Shown here: piece by piece, positions 39,358-48,473 of the stretch
How positions within the stretch are numbered: position 1 is the stretch's first letter
How the letters are laid out: the number at the start of each line of letters is the position of its first letter
Assembly (NCBI GenBank): GCA_947503145.1
Contig: CANNCP010000005.1
Location: 62,001-126,000 of the forward strand
Direction of reading: 5' to 3'
Length of the DNA stretch: 64,000 nucleotides
Source of the DNA: an uncultured Roseovarius sp.
GTDB taxonomy: Bacteria > Pseudomonadota > Alphaproteobacteria > Rhodobacterales > Rhodobacteraceae
Position numbers and translations under genes: made by a program
Notes under the pieces: model-generated
The model's database searches: none
What the model was told of the DNA's origin: nothing
Seen by the model: only the letters and a program-made list of their open reading frames with translations

Positions 39358-40554
39358 ATGACAACCACGACCCGTTCGGGAACTCATTTGGCCGTACTGT
39401 CAGTTCTGGGTTTGACCCATCTGCTGAACGACATGATGCAATCCCTTATTCCGGCGGCCTATCCGATCCTGAAGGCGGCTTATGAACTGGATTTCGTTCA
39501 GATCGGCATGATTACCCTGACATTCCAGATCGCCGGGGCCATGTTGCAACCCGTGATCGGCATGGTGACCGACCGGCGTCCTGCGCCCTATTCGCCGGTG
39601 GTGGGGATGATGTTCACTCTTTCCGGATTGGTCAGCCTCGCCTACGCCCCAAGCTATTCGATGATCCTGGTCTCGGTTGCGTTGATCGGTATCGGCTCGT
39701 CGATCTTTCATCCCGAGGCGACGCGGATGGCGCGCTATGCTTCCGGAGGTCGGCAGGGGCTGGCACAGGGTATCTTTCAGGTTGGCGGACAGGCAGGCGG
39801 GGCGCTCGGGCCGGTATTCGCAGCCCTTATCGTTGTGCCCTGGGGGCAACCAAGCCTTGCATGGTTCGCGGTCACAGCCCTTATGGCGATGATGCTTTTG
39901 ACATGGATCGGCAGCAAGCAGCGTCAGTTATCCGTCGAATTCGCAGCATCGCGGGCACGCCGCAAGATGGGCGTTGAAACGATCCAGCACGCCCCGTTGA
40001 CCATCGGCATCGGCCTTGTCGTCCTGACCTTTCTAATGTTCACCAAGAACACCTATGGCGAGAGCTTTCGCTCCTTCTACACCTTCTATCTGATCGAGCG
40101 GTTCGGCCTTTCCATCCCCGCGTCGCAGATGATGCTCTTTGTCTTCCTGCTGGCGGCGGCTGTGGGCGTGTTGATCGGCGGCATCGTGGGCGACCGGATC
40201 GGGCGGTATCGGATCATCTGGATCTCGGTGCTGGGCCCGCTGCCCCTGACGCTGATCCTGCCTTATGCAGATCTGTTCTGGACCGGCGTGCTGACGATCA
40301 TGATCAACCTGATCATGGCGAGCGCCTTTGCCTCGATCCTGATCTATGCGATGGACCTGCTGCCCAATCGCATCGGGCTGATCGGCGGGCTGTTCTACGG
40401 ACTGAACTTCGGGCTAGGTGGTATCGCGGCGGCGCTCCTTGGCGTGCTGGCTGACAGCTACAGCGTCGAGACGGTCTATCTGATATGCTCTTTCCTGCCG
40501 CTTGCGGGGTTGCTGACATGGTTCCTGCCCCGGATTGACGAGGGCGCGGGATAA
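39358..40554 (+). CDS. MFS transporter, fosmidomycin-resistance (Fsr) type
   Basis: A 398-residue twelve-helix MFS permease. SVLGLTHLLNDMMQSLIPAAYP at the start, GMVTDRRPAPYSPVVGM after helix 2, and GSSIFHPEATRMAR in helix 4 match the Fsr subgroup of exporters. The middle cytoplasmic loop is around residues 185-205. Substrate may be an antibiotic or metabolite; members also export other compounds. Alone between the TRAP operon and the convergent TDT gene, with a repeat-like AAAGCGTTTCGCG just after the stop. Confidence 0.88.
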   Translation: MTTTTRSGTHLAVLSVLGLTHLLNDMMQSLIPAAYPILKAAYELDFVQIGMITLTFQIAGAMLQPVIGMVTDRRPAPYSPVVGMMFTLSGLVSLAYAPSYSMILVSVALIGIGSSIFHPEATRMARYASGGRQGLAQGIFQVGGQAGGALGPVFAALIVVPWGQPSLAWFAVTALMAMMLLTWIGSKQRQLSVEFAASRARRKMGVETIQHAPLTIGIGLVVLTFLMFTKNTYGESFRSFYTFYLIERFGLSIPASQMMLFVFLLAAAVGVLIGGIVGDRIGRYRIIWISVLGPLPLTLILPYADLFWTGVLTIMINLIMASAFASILIYAMDLLPNRIGLIGGLFYGLNFGLGGIAAALLGVLADSYSVETVYLICSFLPLAGLLTWFLPRIDEGAG

Positions 40555-40721
40555 AGCGTTTCGCGAAATTCTGTAGTGACCCTGAAAACTTCGGCCACAG
40601 CGGGCGCCCCGGAAATGGCACCGCTTGCGGGCTGACTGAAATTTGCCGGGCTCAGGCACGGCCCGCGTCAGCTTCCGGCGATGGCGGAGGCGGCCTGGCA
40701 CGGGCGACAACCCGAGGAACG

Positions 40722-41810
40722 CTATGGGACCGGGGATGATCCCTTTACGGTACGAAACAGCGTAACAAGATAGGCACTGAAGGCCAGCGTCCACGCACCC
40801 AGCGCAATCCAGGCAAAGGTGACCGGCAGGGTTTCGAGAAAATCGAAACTCATCGCGTCGGCCATTTTTGCCGTGCTGACGGCATACATACCCAGCGGGA
40901 ATACCGCCCCCCAATAGAGCGGATCATATTTCAGCGGAAACCGTTTGTAGATATGCCGCCAGATACCAAGAATGACCAACATCGGAATCCACCAGGTTCC
41001 CGTCGCCCAGTAAAAGACGGTGAATCCCTTCATGAACGGCACGATGGAATGCAGAAAGGGTGCATCTTCCGAGTTGATGATCAGCAATGCTCCCGCAAGC
41101 GTCGAGATCGCCATCGCCCCCATGTTGATCCAATAGGGCGGCGAGAGGTCGCCTGGCGAGAACCGGAAAAACGTATAGCGGTAAAAGATCAGCGACATCA
41201 TCCAGATGTAAAGCATACCACCCCACAGCCACATCGACAGCGCCAGAAAGTTCAGATCAAGCCGGTAGGGCTGACCGACCCGGGCCGCCAGAAGCGATGA
41301 AAGCACGGCAATGGACTGGGTCGCCACAACCGCCAGCAGCCAGGCGCCACTTATGCCCTTGTCCAGGGGCGGCTTGTCCTCTTTGACGGTAAAGGCGGTG
41401 AATATCGTATATGTCAGGCCGAACCAGAGGACCACTGCGACAGCCCAAAGCACCGAGGCTGCAAAAAGGTTGTGGGCCAGGATCACGCATGCGCTGCCCA
41501 GAACGCCCGAGGCCGCAACCATGGTGAAAAATCCAGGCCCGCGGAGGTGGTCGATCATATCCGCGAAAACCCTGTCGCGATGGCGCAAAATGCGTAGAAC
41601 TGTCATCGCCCACAGGACCAGATAGGCAATGATCGCAACCACAAACAGCCCCCAAGCCACCAGCGGATAGCCGATTTCGTTCGCGGCCAGGGAAACGATG
41701 CCAGTTGCCATGACCATGCCGAAATAGGCCGGTGACAGCCCCCTCAGAGCCGGATCCATCACATCGGCAAAGAAAGATCGCGAGTGCAGTTTGTCGGGAG
41801 CAGCGGGCAC
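40722..41810 (-). CDS. TDT-family permease (TehA/SLAC1-like)
   Basis: 362-residue membrane protein with about ten helices. The start GLSPAYFGMVMATGIVSLAA is typical of the tellurite-resistance/dicarboxylate transporter family, whose members include TehA, malate permease Mae1 and plant SLAC1 anion channels. GFFTMVAASGVLGSA and ATGTWWIPMLVILGIWRH fit. Sequence does not reveal the anion; nothing adjacent suggests tellurite. Divergent from the acyl-CoA dehydrogenase. Confidence 0.88.
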   Translation of the reverse strand: MPAAPDKLHSRSFFADVMDPALRGLSPAYFGMVMATGIVSLAANEIGYPLVAWGLFVVAIIAYLVLWAMTVLRILRHRDRVFADMIDHLRGPGFFTMVAASGVLGSACVILAHNLFAASVLWAVAVVLWFGLTYTIFTAFTVKEDKPPLDKGISGAWLLAVVATQSIAVLSSLLAARVGQPYRLDLNFLALSMWLWGGMLYIWMMSLIFYRYTFFRFSPGDLSPPYWINMGAMAISTLAGALLIINSEDAPFLHSIVPFMKGFTVFYWATGTWWIPMLVILGIWRHIYKRFPLKYDPLYWGAVFPLGMYAVSTAKMADAMSFDFLETLPVTFAWIALGAWTLAFSAYLVTLFRTVKGSSPVP

Positions 41811-42032
41811 GGTTCATCTCCCGATTGGGTGATTTCCGACCATTTATGCCGATCTGGCGCAAGTGTCGCAAGGATATTGACAAAAGACGCCAAACGCCGG
41901 ACCGGACGCATGCCTGGTATCTGCCTCATCCGCCAACCATAAGCCCCGGCTATGTCTGCGATTATGGTCGGTGATCTGCTATGCCGGACAGATACCTGTT
42001 ATGGTCGGGCAAACAATGAATCGGAGCAGGCA

Positions 42033-43184
42033 ATGATCGAACGGCACCAGGACATCCGCGACGCGGTCGCGAAACTATGCGAGGGTTTTCCCGGCGACTA
42101 CTGGCGCAAGATCGACCGCGAGCGTGCCTATCCGGCCGAGTTCGTGAAGGCGCTGACCGAGCAGGGGTATCTCTCGGCGCTCATTCCCGAGGAATATGGC
42201 GGCATCGGGCTGACCCTGTCGGCGGGCTCCGCAATTCTGGAGGAAATCCACCGCGCAGGCTGCAATGCGGCGGCTTGTCATGCGCAGATGTATACCATGG
42301 GCACCCTGCTGCGGCATGGTAATGATGCGCAGAAACAGCAATACCTACCGGGAATTGCCGATGGATCACTGCGGCTGCAGGCCTTTGGCGTGACCGAACC
42401 GGGCAGCGGCACCAATACCCCGGCGATCAAGACGACGGCCCGCAAGGACGGCGACCGCTACATCATCAACGGCCAGAAAATCTGGACCAGCCGGGCTGAA
42501 TATTCCGATCTGATGATCCTGCTGGCGCGCACGACGCCGGTAGAGCAGTGCAAGAAGAAGACAGACGGGCTGTCGGTCTTCATCCTCGACATGAATGAGG
42601 CGCAGAAAAGCGGTCTGCGCATCTCGCCCATCCGTACGATGATGAACCATGCAACATGCGAAGTGTTCTTTGACAACGTCGAAGTACCTGCCGGAAACCT
42701 GATCGGCGAAGAAGGCAAAGGCTTTCGCTATATCATGTCGGGCATGAACGCCGAGCGGATCCTGATCGCGTCGGAATGTATCGGCGATGCCAAATGGCTG
42801 ATTGACAAGTCCGCCGCCTACGCATCCGAACGCGAGGTGTTCGGGCGACCCATCGGCCAGAATCAGGGCGTTTCCTTTCCCATCGCGCAGGCCTATGCGC
42901 GGATGCGCGGCGCCGAGTTGATGGTGCAGGACGCGGTGCGCCTCTATGAGGCGGGGCAGAACCCCGGTGCCGAAGCCAACATGGCCAAGATGCTGGCCGC
43001 CGAAGCCAGTTGGGAGGCGGCAGAGGCCGCAGTGCAGACCCATGGCGGCTTCGGCTTTGCCGAGGAGTACGACATCGAGCGCAAGTTCCGCGAAACCCGG
43101 CTTTATCAGGTGGCGCCGATCTCGACCAACCTGATCCTGTCGTATCTGGCCGAACATGTGCTGAAGATGCCGCGCAGTTACTGA
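42033..43184 (+). CDS. Acyl-CoA dehydrogenase
   Basis: FAD enzyme for the first step of acyl-CoA beta-oxidation or branched-chain breakdown. FAD and substrate motifs are visible: LQAFGVTEPGSGTNT near 125-140, the YIINGQKIWTS strand near 155-166, and the C-terminal QTHGGFGFAEEYDIERKFRE. Length 383. ATG at 42033 follows GGAGCAGG; upstream in-frame starts lack a ribosome site. It stands alone, so the chain-length preference is not known. Confidence 0.93.
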   Translation: MIERHQDIRDAVAKLCEGFPGDYWRKIDRERAYPAEFVKALTEQGYLSALIPEEYGGIGLTLSAGSAILEEIHRAGCNAAACHAQMYTMGTLLRHGNDAQKQQYLPGIADGSLRLQAFGVTEPGSGTNTPAIKTTARKDGDRYIINGQKIWTSRAEYSDLMILLARTTPVEQCKKKTDGLSVFILDMNEAQKSGLRISPIRTMMNHATCEVFFDNVEVPAGNLIGEEGKGFRYIMSGMNAERILIASECIGDAKWLIDKSAAYASEREVFGRPIGQNQGVSFPIAQAYARMRGAELMVQDAVRLYEAGQNPGAEANMAKMLAAEASWEAAEAAVQTHGGFGFAEEYDIERKFRETRLYQVAPISTNLILSYLAEHVLKMPRSY

Positions 43185-43224
43185 GCTGGGCGTGACACCT
43201 GCATTCCCGAACAATCCGCGCGGA

Positions 43225-43243
43225 ATAAAGGCCCCTTGGGGCC
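43225..43243 (-). terminator. Intrinsic terminator of the Sua5 gene
   Basis: On the minus strand GGCCCC-AA-GGGGCC is followed by TTTATT. It is 95-110 bp after the Sua5 stop and 40 bp after the convergent acyl-CoA dehydrogenase stop. The loop is short, so in practice the stem probably opens by one pair. Confidence 0.5.
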
Positions 43244-43337
43244 GCCGCGCGACCGTCAGACCACCCGCGTCGCACCCAAGCTGCGCCACTTCTGTCTGGC
43301 ACGCCTTTGGCGTGACGGTCCGGCAATCGCGCCTCAG

Positions 43338-44300
43338 CTATTCCCCGCGCGGCGCAGCTGCACGACGCAGCCGGTCGTTGATCGCGCGGCCCAGCCCACG
43401 CTCGGGGATCGGCGCGACTGCAATGGTGCCAGCCGCCCCCGCGTCCAACTCGTGCAGCATGTCAAAGAGCCGCGCCGCAGCCGCCACCAGATCACCCGAG
43501 GCTGATAGCGTGTAATCACCCCGCACATCCGGCCCGAAGCCCAACAGCACCTCGTCCGCACGCGCCTCTTGGGCGTTCAGCCGCATTCTCGCACGCGGCG
43601 CATAATGCGAGGCGAGTTGCCCGGGCGACATCACCGCAGCGCCCGAGACCGGCGCGGCCAGCGGCATGCCCAGCGCCGCCTCAATCACCTCCGCAGGCAA
43701 TCCACCGGGGCGCAGCAGCGTGGGCACGTCGCCCAGCCCGACAATCGTGGATTCCACCCCCACCGGGCAGGCCCCGCCGTCAATGATCGCCGCAATCCGC
43801 CCACCAAGGCCCGCCATCACATGCGCCGCCCGCGTCGGGCTGATCCGCCCCGACGGGTTGGCCGAAGGCGCCGCAACCGGGCCGCCGAACGCCGCCAGCA
43901 GCGCCGCCCCCACCGGATGATCGGGCGCGCGCAACGCCACGCTGGGCTGGCCCGCGCTGACCAGCGGGCTAAGCCCGCAGCCTGCGCGCAACGGCAGCAC
44001 CAGCGTCAACGGGCCGGGCCAGAACGCCGCCGCGAGCCGGTCCGCCATATCGCTCCACTCTGCATAATGTTGCGCCGCCTCCGCGTCTGCCACATGCACG
44101 ATCAGCGGATTGAACTGGGGCCGGTCCTTGGCCGCGAAAATCCGCGCCACCGCTTCGCCGTTGCGCGCATCCGCACCGAGGCCGTAGACGGTCTCGGTCG
44201 GGAAGGCGACGAGCGCGCCCTGCCCCAGCAACAGTGCCGCCTCCGCGATCCCGTCCGCATCCGCAGCCAGCATCCTTGTGTCGTGATGGATCTCGTCCAA
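43338..44300 (-). CDS. sua5: L-threonylcarbamoyladenylate synthase (Sua5 type)
   Basis: Makes the threonylcarbamoyl-AMP used to modify A37 of ANN-decoding tRNAs. The YrdC core contains LVAFPTETVYGLGADA, KDRPQFNPLIVHV and APSANPSGRISPTRA. The C-terminal Sua5 domain begins after MSPGQLASHYAPRA, the linker typical of the long form. The start is uncertain: TTG at 44300 after AAGGGG fits the family N-terminus, ATG at 44351 and ATG at 44273 are alternatives. Confidence 0.93.
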   Translation of the reverse strand: MDEIHHDTRMLAADADGIAEAALLLGQGALVAFPTETVYGLGADARNGEAVARIFAAKDRPQFNPLIVHVADAEAAQHYAEWSDMADRLAAAFWPGPLTLVLPLRAGCGLSPLVSAGQPSVALRAPDHPVGAALLAAFGGPVAAPSANPSGRISPTRAAHVMAGLGGRIAAIIDGGACPVGVESTIVGLGDVPTLLRPGGLPAEVIEAALGMPLAAPVSGAAVMSPGQLASHYAPRARMRLNAQEARADEVLLGFGPDVRGDYTLSASGDLVAAAARLFDMLHELDAGAAGTIAVAPIPERGLGRAINDRLRRAAAPRGE

Positions 44301-44507
44301 GCCGATATGCCCCTTGTCCCTCGTAGCGCCGCGTCTTGCTTGATGGCGCATCCCGGCACAATACGCTAAATCGATTTGCAAACGTGATTATCGCGCGCCC
44401 GCATCATTGCCAAGCGATGCGCCGCGCGCAGGTGAGGAGATGCCAGATGCCCCATCGCGCGCCGGAGCGGCACACCCAGACACCCTGAGCCTTGAGGACC
44501 GTGACCA

Positions 44508-45554
44508 ATGAAAGACGTCGAATCTGCAGCCCTACGCTATCCTTGGCCCGAACCGCCCGCCGAAGGCGACGCAGTGCAGGTGGCGCCCGGTATCTTGTGG
44601 ATACGCCTGCCGCTGCCGATGGTGCTGGATCATGTCAACGTCTACGCGCTCGATGACGGTGAAAGCTGGAGCATCGTCGACACCGGCTTTCACTCGCGCC
44701 GCTCGGTCGCCCTGTGGGAGGCCCTGCTCGAAGGTCCGTTGCAGGGGCGACCTGTCGGGCGCGTGATTCTCACGCACCACCACCCCGACCATGTCGGCAT
44801 GGCCGGTTGGCTGATGGAGCGCTTCGGCGCGCAACTGGTGACGACCCGCACCGCCTGGCTGATGGCCCGGATGCTGATCCTCGATGTCGAAGAGCGTCCT
44901 TCGCCTCAGGCGCTGGATTTCTGGCGCAGTGCCGGCATGGACCCCGAGATCCTTGCGGCGCGCAAGGACGTCCGCCCCTTCAACTTTGCCGATACCTGCG
45001 CGCCACTGCCGGTGGGCTACACGAGGCTCCGGCAGGGCGATATGCTGACCGCAGGCGGGCGCGATTGGGACGTTCATATCGGCAATGGCCACGCACCCGA
45101 ACACCTGACGCTCTGGAGCCGCGAAGGCAATCTGGTGATCGCGGGCGATCAGATCATCTCGTCCATCAGCCCCAATCTGGGCGTCTACCCGACCGAGCCG
45201 GACGCCGATCCGGTGGCCGACTGGCTGGAAGCCTGCGGGCGGCTCTCGGCACTGGCAAACCCCGATCATCTGGTTCTGAGCGGGCACAAGCTGCCCTTTA
45301 GCGGACTGCCCACCCGGATGCGCCAGTTGATTGACAATCACCACGGCGCGCTGGCCCGGCTGGAGGATCATCTGCACACCCCACGCACCGCCGCAGAGTG
45401 CTTTGCCCCGCTCTTTAAACGAAAAATTGATCACGGCACCTACGGGTTGGCTCTTGTCGAAGCCGTTGCACATCTCAATCATCTGTATCAGGCTGGCCGC
45501 ATCAGCCGCACGCGCCGCGCAGACGGTGCATGGCTCTGGCATAACGGGGGATGA
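44508..45554 (+). CDS. MBL-fold metallo-hydrolase
   Basis: 348-residue hydrolase with the metal motif THHHPDHVG at 89-97 and second-shell His in IGNGHAPEHLTL; Asp in IAGDQIIS and the SGHKLPF motif complete the binuclear centre. About 70 C-terminal residues form an extra domain with YGLALVEAVAHLNHLY, as in glyoxalase-II-like hydrolases with a winged-helix end. Substrate unknown. The DUF6173 gene starts 3 bp after it, so they are cotranscribed. Confidence 0.9.
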   Translation: MKDVESAALRYPWPEPPAEGDAVQVAPGILWIRLPLPMVLDHVNVYALDDGESWSIVDTGFHSRRSVALWEALLEGPLQGRPVGRVILTHHHPDHVGMAGWLMERFGAQLVTTRTAWLMARMLILDVEERPSPQALDFWRSAGMDPEILAARKDVRPFNFADTCAPLPVGYTRLRQGDMLTAGGRDWDVHIGNGHAPEHLTLWSREGNLVIAGDQIISSISPNLGVYPTEPDADPVADWLEACGRLSALANPDHLVLSGHKLPFSGLPTRMRQLIDNHHGALARLEDHLHTPRTAAECFAPLFKRKIDHGTYGLALVEAVAHLNHLYQAGRISRTRRADGAWLWHNGG

Positions 45555-45557
45555 GCA

Positions 45558-46013
45558 ATGGATAATCTGATCATGACATCGGCAGAGGTTGCGGAGGGTG
45601 CCGCGCTGCCGCGTTGCCACGAGGTGCATACCAACCCCGACACCCCCAACGCCGCAATCAATGCGCCCGCCCTGCTGAGCCAGAAACCCGTCGAAGAGAA
45701 AAGCCCGGCACAATGGGCCTATGAGCGGCTGATTCTGTATATCCAGAACTTCGAAAAAAACCTCGATAGCGAACACGAGATCGCCATGGGCTTTACCGGC
45801 GGCGACGCTGGTGTCCTGCGGATCGAGGGGATGGGATATTTTGACCCTGATATCGTTACCTTCTACGGCAGCGACCCGGCGGGCGGCAAAACGCAGCTTG
45901 TGCAACATGTCAGCCAATTGAGTGTTCTCTTGCGCGCTGTGGCCAAGCCCGAACCCACGGTAGAGGCCACGCGAATCGGATTTCGCCTCGCCGCCGATCT
46001 GGACACCGCATGA
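45558..46013 (+). CDS. DUF6173 family protein
   Basis: 151-residue protein without signal or membrane segment. The DUF6173 core is in about 45-145 (AYERLILYIQNFEKNLD, MGFTGGDAGVLRIEGMGYF, PDIVTFYGSDPAGGKTQLVQ). Members are widespread in alphaproteobacteria without known function. Cotranscribed with the MBL hydrolase 3 bp upstream. Confidence 0.82.
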   Translation: MDNLIMTSAEVAEGAALPRCHEVHTNPDTPNAAINAPALLSQKPVEEKSPAQWAYERLILYIQNFEKNLDSEHEIAMGFTGGDAGVLRIEGMGYFDPDIVTFYGSDPAGGKTQLVQHVSQLSVLLRAVAKPEPTVEATRIGFRLAADLDTA

Positions 46014-46105
46014 GCGCCGCGCCCGGCCCCGGCTTTGGGCGTGACAGCCTCGGGCAAATCCGCTAAGCACCGACTGAATTCGAGACGAAAAGGACATGAA
46101 ATCAC

Positions 46106-46240
46106 ATGGCAGAACACAAACACGGCGAAATGAACACCGCCGAACAGGAAAAGACCTTTAATGGTTTTCTCACCGCAGCGGCCCGCGTCGTCATGGTCAC
46201 GATCGCCATCCTGATCTTCATGGCGCTCATCAACAGCTGA
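46106..46240 (+). CDS. aa3-type cytochrome c oxidase subunit IV (44 aa)
   Basis: Very short single-helix subunit of alphaproteobacterial aa3 oxidase. The product begins MAEHKHGEMNTAEQEKTFNG, typical of the family, and has one membrane helix at about 26-42. The start has AGGA 12 nt upstream. It is not beside subunits I-III here; the orphan subunit I at 30803 is 14 kb away. The helix would pack at the edge of the oxidase; its loss in Paracoccus has little effect. Confidence 0.9.
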   Translation: MAEHKHGEMNTAEQEKTFNGFLTAAARVVMVTIAILIFMALINS

Positions 46241-46281
46241 TCCGGCATCACTGACGTCGCCAACCTGACAGGAGAGCCCCC

Positions 46282-46899
46282 ATGCGTTTCTGGTTTATCG
46301 CGCTTTGTGCCATGTTCGCCCTCAGCGGCTGTGCCGCCGAGAACGTCTGGGCCACCGACGAAGAAGTATCCCGCGCAGCCTACAGCAACGACGGACCTGC
46401 GCGGCTGACCCTCTATACCATGATCAACAACCGCACCGGTAACGGCGCGCATACATCACTGATGATCAACGGCAACCAACGGGTGATCTTTGACCCGGCC
46501 GGATCATTTGGGCATGAGACGATTCCCGAGCGAAACGACGTGCTCTACGGTATCACGCCCCAGGTTGCAGATGTTTATACCCGCTACCATGCGCGCAAGA
46601 CATATCATGTGAGAATCCAGACACTCGACGTCAGCCCCGAAATGGCACAGCGCGCGATGGTGCTTGTGCAAAATTATGGCGCGGTGCCTTCGGCCCAATG
46701 CGCCAAGAGCACGTCAGAGATCATGGCCCAGCTCTTTCCGGGCCAGATCACCAGCGGCTGGTATCCCAAGAAGCTGGCAGAGCAGTTCGCACGCATACCA
46801 AGCGTAAAGGAACAGATTCTGCACGAGTACGACGACGACGACAATTCCAAGGTCCTGGCCGAATGGGACCCCTCCAAGTGGGACAAAGAGACGCTGTGA
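46282..46899 (+). CDS. Conserved lipoprotein, unknown function
   Basis: The lipobox ALSGC gives lipid Cys17 after a hydrophobic signal. The 205-residue product contains NNRTGNGAHTSLMINGNQRVIFDPAG near residue 50 and a C-terminal tail with YDDDDNSKVL. TSLMI and Ser-Ala-Gln-Cys-Ala-Lys (about 140) recall DUF4105-type or NlpC/P60-like catalytic layouts, but this is weak. Cotranscribed with the subunit IV gene 41 bp upstream, as is common in this order. Confidence 0.8.
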   Translation: MRFWFIALCAMFALSGCAAENVWATDEEVSRAAYSNDGPARLTLYTMINNRTGNGAHTSLMINGNQRVIFDPAGSFGHETIPERNDVLYGITPQVADVYTRYHARKTYHVRIQTLDVSPEMAQRAMVLVQNYGAVPSAQCAKSTSEIMAQLFPGQITSGWYPKKLAEQFARIPSVKEQILHEYDDDDNSKVLAEWDPSKWDKETL

Positions 46900-47257
46900 T
46901 CCCTCTCGCCGCGAGCGCTGGAATCGGATCAAAGCCCAGCACTAAAGTGTCCGTCTTTAGCCTGAGACATCGGTAGTCATCTTTGCCACCAATCGCCCGC
47001 CAAGACGATCTGAGCGTCCGTGCCGCCCGGCTTGCACTGATGTGCTCGGGGCAGGATAGTCGCTCGGTTTACGCGGTCCGCATCCGGGCTAAATGACAGG
47101 CGGGATGGATTATTGGTGAGAAAGCTGATTGGACAGGGTATTGGCCAAGGATATTTCATCTGCGACCACACGTGGCGGAGGTAAGCAGTGATGAATGATA
47201 TTTCGCCGGTTGCAGCCTGGTCAGGCCTGTGGATCGCTGCGTTTCGGAAGGGTTGAG
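46900..47257. other. 358-bp intergenic region before the GlxA regulator
   Basis: No gene visible. A possible sigma-70 promoter TTGGAC (47129-47134), 17-nt spacer, TATTTC (47152-47157) could drive the GlxA gene. The left half shows no repeat, hairpin or coding signal I can support. Confidence 0.4.
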
Positions 47258-48286
47258 ATGGGACGGTCGGATACGGCGATCAGACCTCTTGGAGGATTTG
47301 GGATTTGCACCGGTGATGCACCTGTGTGCCGGACGTTCGAGATTTTTGTGCATCGCGGGTTCGTCGAACTGGAGTTCGCTGCCGTAACCAACACGCTGGC
47401 CGTCGCCAATTCAATCCTGTCGCGCGAGGCGTTTTCCTGGCGCATCACCTCTGACACACCGGGGATCGTTCAGGGCAACACCGCCTTGCTGGTCCGGGCC
47501 GAACCGGCGGTACACAATCACGCATTTTCAGACATCATGGTGGTTCCGGGCGGACCGAGGGCCATGCATGCCGACTGGCCCCGCCGGGCGCGTGCGATGC
47601 AGCGACTCGCAAAGCCGGTCGTCCTGCTTTCTGACGCCGCGACGGCGTTCATCCGAATGACCAGATCGCCTGCGGGAAAGGTGACGACACATTGGCGCGA
47701 TATCCCGGCGCTGCACGAAGAAGGCCATTATCCCGGCCTGACCGAGCGGCTCTGCGAGAACAGCAATGGCATACTGACAGCGGCAGGGGCGGGGGCCACC
47801 GCCGAACTGACCATTGGGCTGATCGCGCCCTTTCTGGAGGCAGCGCAACTGGCCGAGATCGGCAACCAGCTGCTGCTGCCCACCATCCGCAAGACAGACG
47901 CCGAACAGCCGCGGGGTGCCGCGGGCAGCGACGCACTGTTCGACGAGCGCGTATCGGACGCGATCAGCCTGATGGAGGCCAACCTGGCCGAGCCACTGTC
48001 AATGAGCGAAGTGACCGACATGGTCGGCATTTCGACACGCCATCTGGAGCGCGTCTTTCGCGAGGTGTTCAATGAGACACCGGCCCGTTTCTATAAACGC
48101 CTGCGCGTCAAGCAGGCCCGCGTGATGATCGAAACGACGTTGATGCCGCTGATGGATATAGCACTGGCCACCGGGTTCGGCTCGCGCAGCACGCTGGCCA
48201 AGGCGGTCGGGGATGAGTACGGTCAGACGCCGTCCCGAATGCGCGCACGCAAGAAGATCGATCTGCTCAAGTTCGATCCGAGCTAA
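47258..48286 (+). CDS. GlxA-family AraC-type transcriptional regulator
   Basis: Two-domain regulator. Residues about 25-200 form a DJ-1/PfpI-like domain (DIMVVPGGPRAMHAD), and residues about 240-340 are the AraC HTH pair (MSEVTDMVGISTRHLERVFREV, PLMDIALATGFGSRSTLAKAVG). Length 342. The start is ATG at 47258 with GAAGGG 5 nt upstream. Related regulators control choline, carnitine, glycine betaine or arginine use; the ligand of this one is not known and no metabolic genes adjoin. Confidence 0.92.
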   Translation: MGRSDTAIRPLGGFGICTGDAPVCRTFEIFVHRGFVELEFAAVTNTLAVANSILSREAFSWRITSDTPGIVQGNTALLVRAEPAVHNHAFSDIMVVPGGPRAMHADWPRRARAMQRLAKPVVLLSDAATAFIRMTRSPAGKVTTHWRDIPALHEEGHYPGLTERLCENSNGILTAAGAGATAELTIGLIAPFLEAAQLAEIGNQLLLPTIRKTDAEQPRGAAGSDALFDERVSDAISLMEANLAEPLSMSEVTDMVGISTRHLERVFREVFNETPARFYKRLRVKQARVMIETTLMPLMDIALATGFGSRSTLAKAVGDEYGQTPSRMRARKKIDLLKFDPS

Positions 48287-48388
48287 AGCGTTGACAGGTC
48301 ATGCCGCAATCCGTCTTGTTTGTGATTTCGCAAAAGGGGCGCAATGCCTTGGGCTCGCGCCGCCCTGCCCCCGCATCCTTCGGCGGCA

Positions 48389-48426
48389 TTAATTCATCGT
48401 TAACCTCTTATTTACACATCATTAAC
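48389..48426 (+). promoter_or_regulatory. Tandem CtrA-type boxes before the glycosyltransferase
   Basis: TTAA-TTCATCG-TTAAC at 48389-48404 matches the full CtrA consensus TTAA-N7-TTAAC. TTTA-CACATCA-TTAAC at 48411-48426 is a second copy with one mismatch, 22 bp away (two helical turns). They lie 48-85 bp before the glycosyltransferase start. CtrA control of motility and surface-polysaccharide genes is known in Rhodobacterales. Confidence 0.6.
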
Positions 48427-48473
48427 CGTAATGAACCAAGCTCGGCGACATATTAAGAGCCGAGGGATAGTTC

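Noticed and set aside
40722..41810. Tellurite resistance function
   Set aside because: Family name only; no ter or tehB neighbour supports it.
44532..46097. 521-codon frame opposite the MBL and DUF6173 genes
   Set aside because: It spans two recognised genes and shows no family features.
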